Below, piece by piece: positions 7,180 through 15,528 of a DNA stretch of 26,811 nt. Made by a program: the position numbers and the translations under genes. The DNA comes from Ignavibacteriales bacterium (GTDB lineage: Bacteria > Bacteroidota > Ignavibacteria > Ignavibacteriales > Melioribacteraceae), in NCBI GenBank assembly GCA_007280825.1, contig QYQI01000014.1, positions 1 through 26,811 of the forward strand. Reading direction: 5' to 3'. Within the stretch, counting starts at the first letter, position 1, and every line of letters starts with the position of its first letter. The notes under the pieces were generated by a model. The model saw only the letters and a list, made by a program, of their open reading frames with translations, was not told where the DNA came from and ran no database searches.

Positions 7180-10100
7180 ATGTCTGATAAGATGCAGCCG
7201 GTTCCTTTCCAAAATCTGTTGGGCTGGATATTTCAAGAGTACGGTAACCAGAAATCCATCTTCGGGATTCCATCTTCAAAGTTTTATTATGTTAAAGAAA
7301 AGGGAGATGAGAAGATCTTTGATGAATGTCTTGAAACTCCGATCGGTCCTGCAGCCGGTCCTCATACCCAGTTAACCCAAAATATAATTTGCGCATATCT
7401 AACCGGCGGCAGATTTTTTGAACTTAAGACTGTTCAAAAGCTGGATGATTTAAAGATTGATAAACCGTGCATTGATGCAACTGATGAAGGTTATAATGTT
7501 GAATGGTCTCAAGAACTGAAACTTGATGAATCGTATGATGAATATGTTAAAGCATGGTTTCTAATTCATTTGATTAAAGATCTGCTCGGACTCTCTAAAT
7601 CGAAGAGAGGGTTTGTTTTCAATATGAGTGTTGGTTACGATCTTGATGGGATCAAAACTCACCGCATGGATCGCTTCATTGAAGAATTAAAGGATGCATC
7701 TAAGAATGAATTATTTTCTAAGTACAAATCAGTTTTAAGAGATCAACTGAATAGCAGCGCTGCATTCAAATTGCTGGAAAATGGTTTTGGAATTACTAGA
7801 AGCAAACGTGATGAAATCATTCTGAACATAGAAAAGATATCACCGCATATATCTAATTCGGTTACACTTTCAACAATGCACGGCTGCCCTCCTCATGAAA
7901 TTGAAGCTATCGCAAAATATCTTATCAAAGAAAAAGGATTACACACGTATGTAAAATTAAATCCGACTCTTTTAGGATTTGATTTTGTAAATGATACTCT
8001 GCATAAACTCGGATATAAATATATCCATCTCGACAAGAATTCGTTCGATCATGATCTTCAATATCAAGATGCAATTCCTATGATTAATAGATTAAGATCG
8101 TTTGCCTCCGCATACAATAAAACTTTCGGGATTAAACTTTCCAACACATTGGGAGTAAAAAATACAATCCAAGCATTACCCGGTGATGATATGTATATGT
8201 CGGGCAGATCGCTTTATCCGCTTACAATAAACCTTGCGTACAAATTAGCAAACGAATTCAACGGTGAAATAAATATTTCTTATTCGGGTGGAGCTAACAA
8301 CAGCAACATAAACAAAATTTTAGAAACCGGAATAAGACCAGTTACTTTTGCTACAGAATTATTGAAACCCGGCGGATATTTACGCCTTTTACAAATTGCG
8401 GAAACGATCGAAAAGAATTCATCAAAGATCGAACATAGTTTTAATAAAAATATTGCTTATCTGAAAATTTTAGCAAAAGCATCTCTGTCAGATAAAAATT
8501 ATACTAAAGAGAAGCGAGAAATAAATTCCATAAAGATTCCCAAAAGTCTGCCGGCTTTTGATTGTTACATCGCCCCCTGTCAAGAAGCATGTCCAATACA
8601 TCAAGATGTTGCATCGTATATCAAATTAGTTGAACAAAAAAGATACGAAGAAGCATACGAGTTGATCGTTTCAAAAAATCCATTGCCGCATATAACAGGT
8701 TACATTTGCGATCATCAATGTATGTATCATTGCACACGTTGGGATTATGATGAGCCAGTGTTGATTCGTGATCTTAAGAAAGAAGCTGCACTCAATGGTT
8801 TTGATTCATATATAAAAAAATTTAATGACACTGTCATTGCGAGGAACGAAGAGACGAAGCAATCCATAGGCAATAATTACTTCGCTGGAGTTCGCAATGA
8901 CAATAATATAAAAGTTGCAGTCATCGGAGCTGGACCATCGGGTTTATCAGCCGCATATTTTTTAGCCAAAGCGGGATTTGATGTAACTATTTTTGAAAAA
9001 GAAATGAATGCTGGCGGTATAGTTCAGAATGTATTGCCAAGATTCCGCTTACCAAAAGAAGCAATTGAAAAAGATATTGAGTTCATCGAAAAACATGGAA
9101 TCAGATTTGTTTTTGGTTTCGATCCAAATTTCTCAGTTAATAAACTGAAGAAAGAAGGGTATAAATATATCTACATTGCTATCGGTGCAGAAGCATCAAA
9201 TAAAATTAAAATTGATGGCGATAACAAAAATATTTTTGATGCGATTGAGTTCTTGAAAGATTATCACAATGATCAATTAACAAAACCCGGTAAGTTTGTT
9301 GCTGTTATTGGCGGCGGTAATTCGGCGATGGATAGCGCCCGTGCTGCAATCCGGTATAAAGGAGTTAAAAAAGTTTACTTAATTTATCGCCGCACAAAAG
9401 AACAAATGCCGGCAGATAAAGAAGAATTTTATTCCGCTCTTGAAGAAGGTGTGGAGTTCAAAGAATTGCTGCTTCCAATCAAGTTTCAAAATGGAATTCT
9501 AACTTGTCAGAAAATGAAACTAAGTGAGACCGGATCTGATGGAAGAAAAAATGTTGTACCGGTTGATGGAGAGTATGAAGAAATTCGAATTGATTCCGTA
9601 ATCTCTGCAATCGGTGAAAATGTTAAAACAGAATTTTTGACAAATAATAAAATCCAGTTAGAAAACAATAGAGTGAAAGTTTTCGAGAATAATGAGACGA
9701 TGATGGAAAATGTTTTTATCGGTGGAGATGCGTTAAGAGGACCATCCACAGTAGTAGAATCAATTGCGGATGGAAAGAAAGCAGCAGAAACAATTATTAA
9801 GAAAGAAAATGTTAAAGTTGAACAGTACTCTGTTAAAAATTATTTTGCCAATGATCAACAACTTTTCGAAGACATAGGAAAAAGAAAAGGTGAAATTGCC
9901 AATCAGACTTATACAAATATTAATCTTGAAGCCGGAAGGTGTTTAGGATGCAATTTTATCTGCAATAAGTGCGTTGAGGTTTGTCCGAACCGCGCTAATG
10001 TTGCAATAATGTCGAATTCGGATTTCTTCAAAGATCAATATCAGATTATCCATCTTGATCAATTATGCAACGAATGCGGCAACTGCGAAACCTTCTGCCC

Positions 10101-10353
10101 TTACCAAGGAGCGCCGTATAAAGAGAAGTTCACATTTTTTAAGAATGAAAAAGATTATACTCAAAGCGCTAACGACGGATTTTTCTTTGATGAGAATAAA
10201 AATCTCGCAACAGTAAATGTAAGATTGAGATCAGAAAATGGAACGATCACTTTTGATAATCGGGGAGAGGTTCTTCAATCAACAATCAGTAACCGAAACG
10301 AGATAATTCAATTAATAAAAACTTTTCGTAGAGAGTATTCTTTTCTAATTTGA
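7180..10353 (+). CDS. ygfK: YgfK multi-cofactor flavin/iron-sulfur oxidoreductase
   Basis: YgfK was named putative selenate reductase subunit but is now tied to anaerobic purine/urate breakdown. It is 1057 residues long; the E. coli protein is about 1030. The order is: a dihydroorotate-dehydrogenase-like N-terminal domain (about 1-430, with the diagnostic GPAAGPHTQLTQN and FNMSVGYDL); a GltD-type Fe-S segment with C462, C467, C471, C510, C514 and C518; an FAD site VAVIGAGPSG at 579-588; an NAD(P)H site VIGGGNSA near 709-716; and a C-terminal ferredoxin domain with C921/C924/C928/C931/C935 and C963/C966/C969/C973. These are the parts of dihydropyrimidine dehydrogenase in another order, which suggests NAD(P)H-linked reduction of a ring or ureide (inference). 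Residues 552-574 are encoded by an inserted palindromic repeat between the Fe-S segment and the FAD site. The gene stands alone and meets the FeS-subunit gene tail to tail 5 nt away. Confidence 0.95.
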   Translation: MSDKMQPVPFQNLLGWIFQEYGNQKSIFGIPSSKFYYVKEKGDEKIFDECLETPIGPAAGPHTQLTQNIICAYLTGGRFFELKTVQKLDDLKIDKPCIDATDEGYNVEWSQELKLDESYDEYVKAWFLIHLIKDLLGLSKSKRGFVFNMSVGYDLDGIKTHRMDRFIEELKDASKNELFSKYKSVLRDQLNSSAAFKLLENGFGITRSKRDEIILNIEKISPHISNSVTLSTMHGCPPHEIEAIAKYLIKEKGLHTYVKLNPTLLGFDFVNDTLHKLGYKYIHLDKNSFDHDLQYQDAIPMINRLRSFASAYNKTFGIKLSNTLGVKNTIQALPGDDMYMSGRSLYPLTINLAYKLANEFNGEINISYSGGANNSNINKILETGIRPVTFATELLKPGGYLRLLQIAETIEKNSSKIEHSFNKNIAYLKILAKASLSDKNYTKEKREINSIKIPKSLPAFDCYIAPCQEACPIHQDVASYIKLVEQKRYEEAYELIVSKNPLPHITGYICDHQCMYHCTRWDYDEPVLIRDLKKEAALNGFDSYIKKFNDTVIARNEETKQSIGNNYFAGVRNDNNIKVAVIGAGPSGLSAAYFLAKAGFDVTIFEKEMNAGGIVQNVLPRFRLPKEAIEKDIEFIEKHGIRFVFGFDPNFSVNKLKKEGYKYIYIAIGAEASNKIKIDGDNKNIFDAIEFLKDYHNDQLTKPGKFVAVIGGGNSAMDSARAAIRYKGVKKVYLIYRRTKEQMPADKEEFYSALEEGVEFKELLLPIKFQNGILTCQKMKLSETGSDGRKNVVPVDGEYEEIRIDSVISAIGENVKTEFLTNNKIQLENNRVKVFENNETMMENVFIGGDALRGPSTVVESIADGKKAAETIIKKENVKVEQYSVKNYFANDQQLFEDIGKRKGEIANQTYTNINLEAGRCLGCNFICNKCVEVCPNRANVAIMSNSDFFKDQYQIIHLDQLCNECGNCETFCPYQGAPYKEKFTFFKNEKDYTQSANDGFFFDENKNLATVNVRLRSENGTITFDNRGEVLQSTISNRNEIIQLIKTFRREYSFLI
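8833..8901. repeat. Palindromic repeat inserted in frame in ygfK
   Basis: The ends are GTCATTGCGA (8833-8842) and its exact complement TCGCAATGAC (8892-8901). An inner CGAAG/CTTCG pair lies at 8855-8859 and 8880-8884. The element is 69 bp, exactly 23 codons, and starts on a codon boundary. It adds VIARNEETKQS and the following residues up to RND at 552-574. The insert sits between the Fe-S segment and the FAD-binding motif, a linker that can tolerate it. It shares its GTCATT end and GA-rich interior with the element at 14090-14181. Confidence 0.88.
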
Positions 10354-10356
10354 AAT

Positions 10357-10375
10357 AATTAACGAGTTGTTAATT
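10357..10375. terminator. Weak AT-rich inverted repeat between convergent genes
   Basis: AATTAAC (10357-10363) and GTTAATT (10369-10375) form 7-bp arms around a 5-nt loop. It overlaps the end of the leftward FeS gene and follows the ygfK stop by three bases. It could help separate two convergent transcripts, but the stem is nearly all A/T and no T-run follows, so it may be chance. Confidence 0.25.
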
Positions 10376-10829
10376 CCTTTGCACTTTCATTAATGGCTTC
10401 GATGATTTGTTTGTACCCGGTACATCTGCACAGATTCCCCGCAATTGCATCTTTGATTTCTTCTTCGGTTGGATTTGGATTTTCTTCTAGCAAAGCATAA
10501 GCTGATAAGACCATTGCAGGCGAACAGAATCCGCATTGAACTGCGCCGTACTTTAAAAAATTTTTTTGAATCGGATGTAGTTCATTTCCATTTGCTATCC
10601 CTTCTATTGTAACGATCTCACTTCCTTCAATTTGTGCTGCAAGAATCAAACATGAATTAACGGCTTTTCCATTCATCAAGACTGTACACGCACCACACTC
10701 TCCAACTCCGCATCCTTCCTTTGTTCCGGTTAGATTTAATTTAGCTCTGAGTAGATCGAGCAAACGGATACTCGGTTCAGTCTCTACTGTAACTTGTTTT
10801 CCGTTAAGTATGAATTTCAAACTGATCAT
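10359..10829 (-). CDS. Xanthine-dehydrogenase-family 2Fe-2S subunit
   Basis: This is the small iron-sulfur subunit of a three-part molybdenum hydroxylase; it relays electrons from the Mo site to FAD. The 156 residues match the usual size. The plant-type 2Fe-2S cluster ligands are C40, C45, C48 and C60 (EGCGVGECGACTV, then NSC). The second cluster, in the helical C-terminal domain, uses C99, C102, C134 and C136 (CGFC and CRCTGY). The start overlaps the FAD-subunit stop by 4 nt, so it is the last gene of the seven-gene leftward block. E. coli calls this subunit type XdhC. That name is also used for an unrelated maturation protein, so no symbol is given. Confidence 0.92.
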   Translation of the reverse strand: MISLKFILNGKQVTVETEPSIRLLDLLRAKLNLTGTKEGCGVGECGACTVLMNGKAVNSCLILAAQIEGSEIVTIEGIANGNELHPIQKNFLKYGAVQCGFCSPAMVLSAYALLEENPNPTEEEIKDAIAGNLCRCTGYKQIIEAINESAKELTTR

Positions 10830-11698
10830 TTTATTCTTTTCGTCATTCGATTAAGCATTTGATAAAACATTTGCTGTACAACCGGCAATTTATATTCACT
10901 TGACCAGCGTAATCCGGTTAATTTTATTATCTCATCTCCAATTTTACTAGCAAGAGATCTTAAAAAATTATCATTTACAACTTTACCTTCTGCAAATTTC
11001 TCCAGGTCAGGAAAACGAGTTCCAATTGGAGTTGCAGCGCCGGAAGCAATTCTTATTTCATTTATATTATTTTCTTTCAATTCCATCAAAACAGCAAGTG
11101 TAATTCTGCTGATTGCTACAGCCTGGCGTCTTCCGAGTTTATAAAAATCTCCTACAAAAGTTTTTGGCGGAACCGGAATATTGATACGGGTTACAATTTC
11201 ATCTTTCTTCAACTGCGTTTTGTAAGGACCTTGCAAAAATTCTTGTAGTGATATTTCCCGTTTGGAATTAATTGATTCAATTTCTATTGTAGCGTTGTAG
11301 ATCAATAGAGCCGGAACAGTATCGGCACAAGGAGCGTTGTTCACAAAATTTCCCGCTATCGTTGCACGGTTTCTTATCTGCAAACTGCCGATTGTAGAAA
11401 CAGCCTTTTTTAGAATCGGTAATTCTTTTGAAGCAATTTGGTTCTTATAAATTTCTGTGAATGTTGTTGCGGCACCTATAGAGATCTTTCCGTTTCTTTG
11501 CTCAATTCCCTTAACTTCAGCAATGTGATTAATATCAATCAAAATTTCAGCATCTATAAAACGATTTGATTCTTGTTTTAATCCGGTAACTACATCAGTT
11601 CCGCCGGCAATTATTTTTAAAACTTTATCATGATTTGAAAGAATGCTAAGTACCTCGTTCAAATTTTTTGGAGTCAATATTTCTATTAATGGCATCAC
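10826..11698 (-). CDS. Xanthine-dehydrogenase-family FAD subunit
   Basis: This is the FAD-binding subunit of the second molybdenum hydroxylase (290 residues, standard length). The FAD pyrophosphate loops are IIAGGTDVV near 29-37 and TIAGNFVNNAPCADT at 113-127, as in CoxM/XdhB-type subunits. KLGRRQAVAISR, near residue 190, is also typical. The start is either GTG at 11698 or ATG at 11695. The GTG has better spacing (8 nt) from AGAGGA, while the ATG overlaps the upstream stop by one base (TGATG). The GTG is listed; the difference is one residue. It sits between and overlaps the Mo and FeS genes, so the three subunits are made together. Confidence 0.92.
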   Translation of the reverse strand: MMPLIEILTPKNLNEVLSILSNHDKVLKIIAGGTDVVTGLKQESNRFIDAEILIDINHIAEVKGIEQRNGKISIGAATTFTEIYKNQIASKELPILKKAVSTIGSLQIRNRATIAGNFVNNAPCADTVPALLIYNATIEIESINSKREISLQEFLQGPYKTQLKKDEIVTRINIPVPPKTFVGDFYKLGRRQAVAISRITLAVLMELKENNINEIRIASGAATPIGTRFPDLEKFAEGKVVNDNFLRSLASKIGDEIIKLTGLRWSSEYKLPVVQQMFYQMLNRMTKRIK

Positions 11699-14076
11699 CG
11701 CAAACTTCCTCTTTTCACTTCAACCGGTCTTAGCTTTTTACCTAGCAAAACTTCTTCCAAGTTCAGCGGTAAATTAAAAAATCTGTTTCCGGTTGCATTA
11801 CTAACTGCATTTGAAATTGCTGCTGCTGTTAATTCCAAAGTGGGTTCCCCAAGTGATTTGGCTCCCCATGGTCCGTAAATTTCTTTCCCTTCAACAAAGA
11901 TTGGTTTTATTTCTCCAATATCTTTTGCTGTTAGAATTAAATACTGATCAAAATTTAATTCACGGATTAATCCATTTTCTGTTGTTACTTCCTCTAGCAT
12001 TCCGTAACCCGCGCCTTGTGTAACACCGCCATAAACTTGACCTTCAGCACCAAGTTTATTTATTACTGTTCCGGGATCGTGCACTGCTGTAATTTTATCA
12101 AGATATACTTCGCCCGTTCCTAAATTGACACTAACTTCAGCAATCTGACACCCATACACATAAGTAAAGTAAGCGTCTCCTTGTCCCGTATGTTCGTCCC
12201 AATCAACGTTTGGACTTTTATACCAGCCGATCGTTGAAAGATTAATTCCGCGAGATGCTGCTAGCTTGCAAAGATCTTTGAAAGTGATTAGTGATCGGTT
12301 ATCAGTGGTCAGTATTTTATTATCACGAAAAACTATTTCATCTTCTGATTTTAATTTCCATTCTTCTTGAATTAATTCTTCGAATCGTCCGCGTAGAATT
12401 TCTGCAGCATTTTTAACAGCACCGCCGCCCATCAAAGTTGCACGCGATGCAACAGTTGGTCCGCTATCCGGCACACGTGATGTATCTGTTTCAAGATAAA
12501 ATATATTGTCAGTCGTAATTCCTAATTCTTCTGCAACAATTATTGAAAAAGTTGTCCTTAATCCTTGCCCGTTTTCAGCAAGCCCGGAAAGTAAATATGC
12601 AGTTCCATCATTTTGAAATGAGAGATAACAAGCTGCAGCATCAATTCCTTCTGCACCAAGTGAGCAACCACGGTAGCTCACCGCGAGACCAATTCCTTTT
12701 TTAATAAGTTGATCCGGTTCAATGAATTGCGAATCATTGAAAACCGATTTTGTGAAATCATATTTCTTAACTATTGATTTATCTTTTTTGTACTTCTTCC
12801 ATTTATTTAGAAAATCAGTATCCTTCGCTGCGACATTCAAAACGGTTAATAGGTTTACATCATGGTTCTGAAGTTTTTGTCCTGTCGCAGTTATTGATCC
12901 CGCTTTCAATCCATTAATCTTTCTTACTTCGTATGGAGTAATTCCCAACTTAAGTGCAATCTCATCCATTAAAGACTCATTCGCAAAGATTGGTTGAGGC
13001 GAACCGAATCCCCGCATAGCGCCTGTGTATGGATTATTCGTGTAAACAGCACGGACATCGGTATGAACATTTTCAACTTCATAAGGTCCGGTTGCTTGAA
13101 CAACAGATCGCCAAGTTACAAACGGACTCATCGAGCAGTAAGCACCGCCGTCAGCAAGAATATCTATCTTCATCGCTTTTATCTTACCGGAGTTTGTAAA
13201 TCCAACTTTATAATTTAAAATGTATGGATGGCGTTTATATGATTCGAGAATTGATTCTTCACGAGTGTAGCGGATTTTCACTGGACGATTAACTTTGATA
13301 GCCGCTACTGCAGCGCGTGCAGAAAGAATGCACATTATATCATCCTTTCCGCCGAACGATCCTCCGAGTTGCGCTTGAATTACTTGCACTTTATCTAGCG
13401 GAAGATTTACAACCGCCGCTATAATTCTTCTCGCACTAAAAGGATTTTGAATACTGCCGATGATTTTTACTCCGTTTACTCCAAGCGGTATTGCAATAAC
13501 TGCTTCGGGTTCAATGTAAGCGTGTTCTATTAATTGTGTCGTATAAGTTTGTTCTATTATTTGATCGCTCTCATCAAATCCTTTTTCAATATTCCCTTTA
13601 CGTAAAGGATGATGGATGATAAGATTACTTCCTAATTCCGGGTGAATTAATATTGCATCCGGTTCAAGTGATTTTTTAGGATCTGTTAAAACTGGTAGAG
13701 GTGAAAAATCTATTTTTATTTTTGATAGTGCCGAGCGCAGTCGAGACACATCTTCACCGACCAGCATTGCAAGAACATCTCCGGGTGTTACAACAACTTC
13801 ATCACAGAAAATGGGCTGATCATTTTTAATCATACCGACTTTCTTTGAGCCAGGAATATCTGCAGATGTGATTATCGAAATGATTGATGCATCATTCTCT
13901 ATTTCTAAATAATTGATTGAATTAATTTTGGCATGAGTCTCCGGAATTCTAAGCATAACTGCATGAAGCATTCCGTCGAATTTATAATCATCGGCAAATT
14001 TAGCGCGACCAGTTACTTTATCGAATCCATCCTCGCGAATTACATTTGTTCCGACAACTGAAAATTTTTTTTTCAT
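11695..14076 (-). CDS. Molybdopterin-binding subunit of a second purine-type hydroxylase
   Basis: This is the large subunit of a xanthine-dehydrogenase-family enzyme (793 residues from the ATG at 14076), hydroxylating an N-heterocycle at the Mo centre. Aligned by spacing to bovine xanthine oxidase, R323 matches Arg880 and F357 (MRGFGS) matches Phe914. E744 (GEPTLEL) matches the catalytic Glu1261. The Glu802 position is D245 (GGSFGGKDD). Purine-like substrates therefore fit, but not necessarily xanthine. Members of this cluster are often called selenium-dependent; that selenium is a labile cofactor, so no selenocysteine codon is expected and none is seen. The frame stays open to an ATG at 14154, but those 26 residues are translated from the palindromic repeat 14090-14181. 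The start MKKKFSVVGTNVIREDG at 14076 is preferred, preceded by a weak GAGAG. It is coupled to the FAD subunit. Confidence 0.9.
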   Translation of the reverse strand: MKKKFSVVGTNVIREDGFDKVTGRAKFADDYKFDGMLHAVMLRIPETHAKINSINYLEIENDASIISIITSADIPGSKKVGMIKNDQPIFCDEVVVTPGDVLAMLVGEDVSRLRSALSKIKIDFSPLPVLTDPKKSLEPDAILIHPELGSNLIIHHPLRKGNIEKGFDESDQIIEQTYTTQLIEHAYIEPEAVIAIPLGVNGVKIIGSIQNPFSARRIIAAVVNLPLDKVQVIQAQLGGSFGGKDDIMCILSARAAVAAIKVNRPVKIRYTREESILESYKRHPYILNYKVGFTNSGKIKAMKIDILADGGAYCSMSPFVTWRSVVQATGPYEVENVHTDVRAVYTNNPYTGAMRGFGSPQPIFANESLMDEIALKLGITPYEVRKINGLKAGSITATGQKLQNHDVNLLTVLNVAAKDTDFLNKWKKYKKDKSIVKKYDFTKSVFNDSQFIEPDQLIKKGIGLAVSYRGCSLGAEGIDAAACYLSFQNDGTAYLLSGLAENGQGLRTTFSIIVAEELGITTDNIFYLETDTSRVPDSGPTVASRATLMGGGAVKNAAEILRGRFEELIQEEWKLKSEDEIVFRDNKILTTDNRSLITFKDLCKLAASRGINLSTIGWYKSPNVDWDEHTGQGDAYFTYVYGCQIAEVSVNLGTGEVYLDKITAVHDPGTVINKLGAEGQVYGGVTQGAGYGMLEEVTTENGLIRELNFDQYLILTAKDIGEIKPIFVEGKEIYGPWGAKSLGEPTLELTAAAISNAVSNATGNRFFNLPLNLEEVLLGKKLRPVEVKRGSLR

Positions 14077-14089
14077 TAACTCTCGTCCA

Positions 14090-14181
14090 GTCATTCTGAG
14101 AACAGACGAAGTCTGTGCGAAGAATCTCACATTAATAATTTTGAGATTCTTCATCCCGACTATGTCGGGAATCAGAATGAC
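14090..14181. repeat. Palindromic repeat between ssnA and the Mo-subunit gene
   Basis: The ends are GTCATTCTGA (14090-14099) and its exact complement TCAGAATGAC (14172-14181). An inner GAAGAATCTCA (14119-14129) pairs with TGAGATTCTTC (14142-14152). Two side hairpins lie between: CAGAC/GTCTG (14103-14115) and CCCGAC/GTCGGG (14155-14169). The whole can fold into a cruciform or branched hairpin. It starts four bases after the ssnA stop and ends 13 bases before the next start codon, so it is the intercistronic spacer. It may alter transcript stability or partly terminate. Confidence 0.88.
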
Positions 14182-14185
14182 ATTA

Positions 14186-15511
14186 TCATTTTAGTTTATT
14201 ATAAAGACGTTCACCTTGAATGTAAATCTCATTTTTAATTTTGTTCTCATCAACACCAATCAGCTGAAAATCCTTCATCAAAAAATTTCCATTCTGTAAT
14301 ACAGTATGAATTGGAAATTCCAACATACCAAAAATAAAATGTCCCCAGAAATTATCTCTTGTAATTGGTGTTGGAGGGACATAATCCCAAACGATTAGAT
14401 CAGCACGGTCATTTTCATTGAGCGTTGCAAAATCCGGGAAATATTTTTTAGCAAATCCGATCTGATCGAAATAAATCTTTTTGATAAGCGCAGTTACTTG
14501 ATCTCCGCTGATACCTTGGTCTCTAAAAGTTAAAAATATTTGTTTAAGCGAACGGGAAATGTTTGCATGCATCCCATCTGTTCCGGTTAATAGCGGAATG
14601 CTTTGGGGGATTTTTCCAAACTCGGGAACTCCGACAGAATTGTTCATATTTGAATCGAGACAAAACGCAATTGCGCTTTCCGCTTCGCTGATCTTGTAAT
14701 AATCTCTTTCTTTTAGATGAACACCATGCACCAAAATGCTTTTATCATTCATCAGCTTGAATTTCTTCAAGCGGCTGACAGGTAAAGAGCCGGTGTATTC
14801 AACGCTTAATCTATTATCACTTTCATCTTCGGCAACGTGAATATGAATTCCCCAATTTCGATTCATCATTTTTTTAGCTTCAAACAGAAGATCATCTGAA
14901 AGTGTAAACGATGCATGTAATCCAAGCATTGCTTGAAAATTACTATCAGTATGAAATGAGAAAAATTCCTTGCTCTCATTTAAACCATTCAGAGCATTGG
15001 CAAAACCGTTTCTGTCTGTGCTTTCAAAACAAAGTACACCGCGTAATTTAAAATCATTTAACACATTTTTTATTGTTTTCAGACTTCCAGCAATTTCGTT
15101 TTGCGATGAGTGATGATCAAAAATATATGTTACACCACTGCGGATTGATTCAATAGCTGCCATTTGCGCCGATGCAATAATCATTTCCTTATCAAGTGTT
15201 CGGTCGAGTTTCCACCAAAGATTTTTTAGAACATTTTGGAAATTATCAAACTTGCCTTTAAGCGGTAACCCCTTTGCAAGTCGGGAATAAATGTGATCAT
15301 GAAAGTTTACCAATGGAATAGTTACTACTCTTCCGTATGCATTGAAGGAATCTTTATTCACCTTATTCGGATTTTTTAAAAAGTTTTGAAAATTTTTCGG
15401 TCGGATTTTTGAAATCTTTCCGGCGCTTATTATTATATCACCAAAGAATGGAATTATCTCGTTCTCTACAATAGTACAGATCCAAGCATTTTCTACAGAT
15501 TGTGTTTTCAT
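14186..15511 (-). CDS. ssnA: SsnA-type amidohydrolase
   Basis: SsnA is a metal-dependent amidohydrolase of the chlorohydrolase/guanine-deaminase group that travels with ygfK. The exact substrate in this cluster is unproven; deamination of an aminopurine or opening of a ring is likely. The ATG at 15511 gives 441 residues. The metal ligands are all in place: H71 and H73 (NFHDHIYS), H225 in GIHIHVAEDE, H262 in ILVHGVHL and D312 in LLTGTDGMH. The N-terminal beta-sandwich segment (to about residue 60) and the C-terminal RADLIVWDYVPPTP strand are family-typical. The frame extends to a TTG at 15520, but the ATG is more natural and lies 17 nt after the PLP-enzyme stop. It is part of the leftward seven-gene block. 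It is somewhat divergent (TIPLVNFHDH where most have PGxxNxHxH). Confidence 0.88.
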   Translation of the reverse strand: MKTQSVENAWICTIVENEIIPFFGDIIISAGKISKIRPKNFQNFLKNPNKVNKDSFNAYGRVVTIPLVNFHDHIYSRLAKGLPLKGKFDNFQNVLKNLWWKLDRTLDKEMIIASAQMAAIESIRSGVTYIFDHHSSQNEIAGSLKTIKNVLNDFKLRGVLCFESTDRNGFANALNGLNESKEFFSFHTDSNFQAMLGLHASFTLSDDLLFEAKKMMNRNWGIHIHVAEDESDNRLSVEYTGSLPVSRLKKFKLMNDKSILVHGVHLKERDYYKISEAESAIAFCLDSNMNNSVGVPEFGKIPQSIPLLTGTDGMHANISRSLKQIFLTFRDQGISGDQVTALIKKIYFDQIGFAKKYFPDFATLNENDRADLIVWDYVPPTPITRDNFWGHFIFGMLEFPIHTVLQNGNFLMKDFQLIGVDENKIKNEIYIQGERLYNKLK

Positions 15512-15528
15512 TTTTATCAAACGAGGTT

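Noticed and set aside
14077..14154. N-terminal extension of the Mo-subunit gene to an ATG at 14154
   Set aside because: The 26 residues (FFAQTSSVLRMTG and flanks) are a translation of the palindromic repeat; the family-like sequence begins at MKKKFSVVG.
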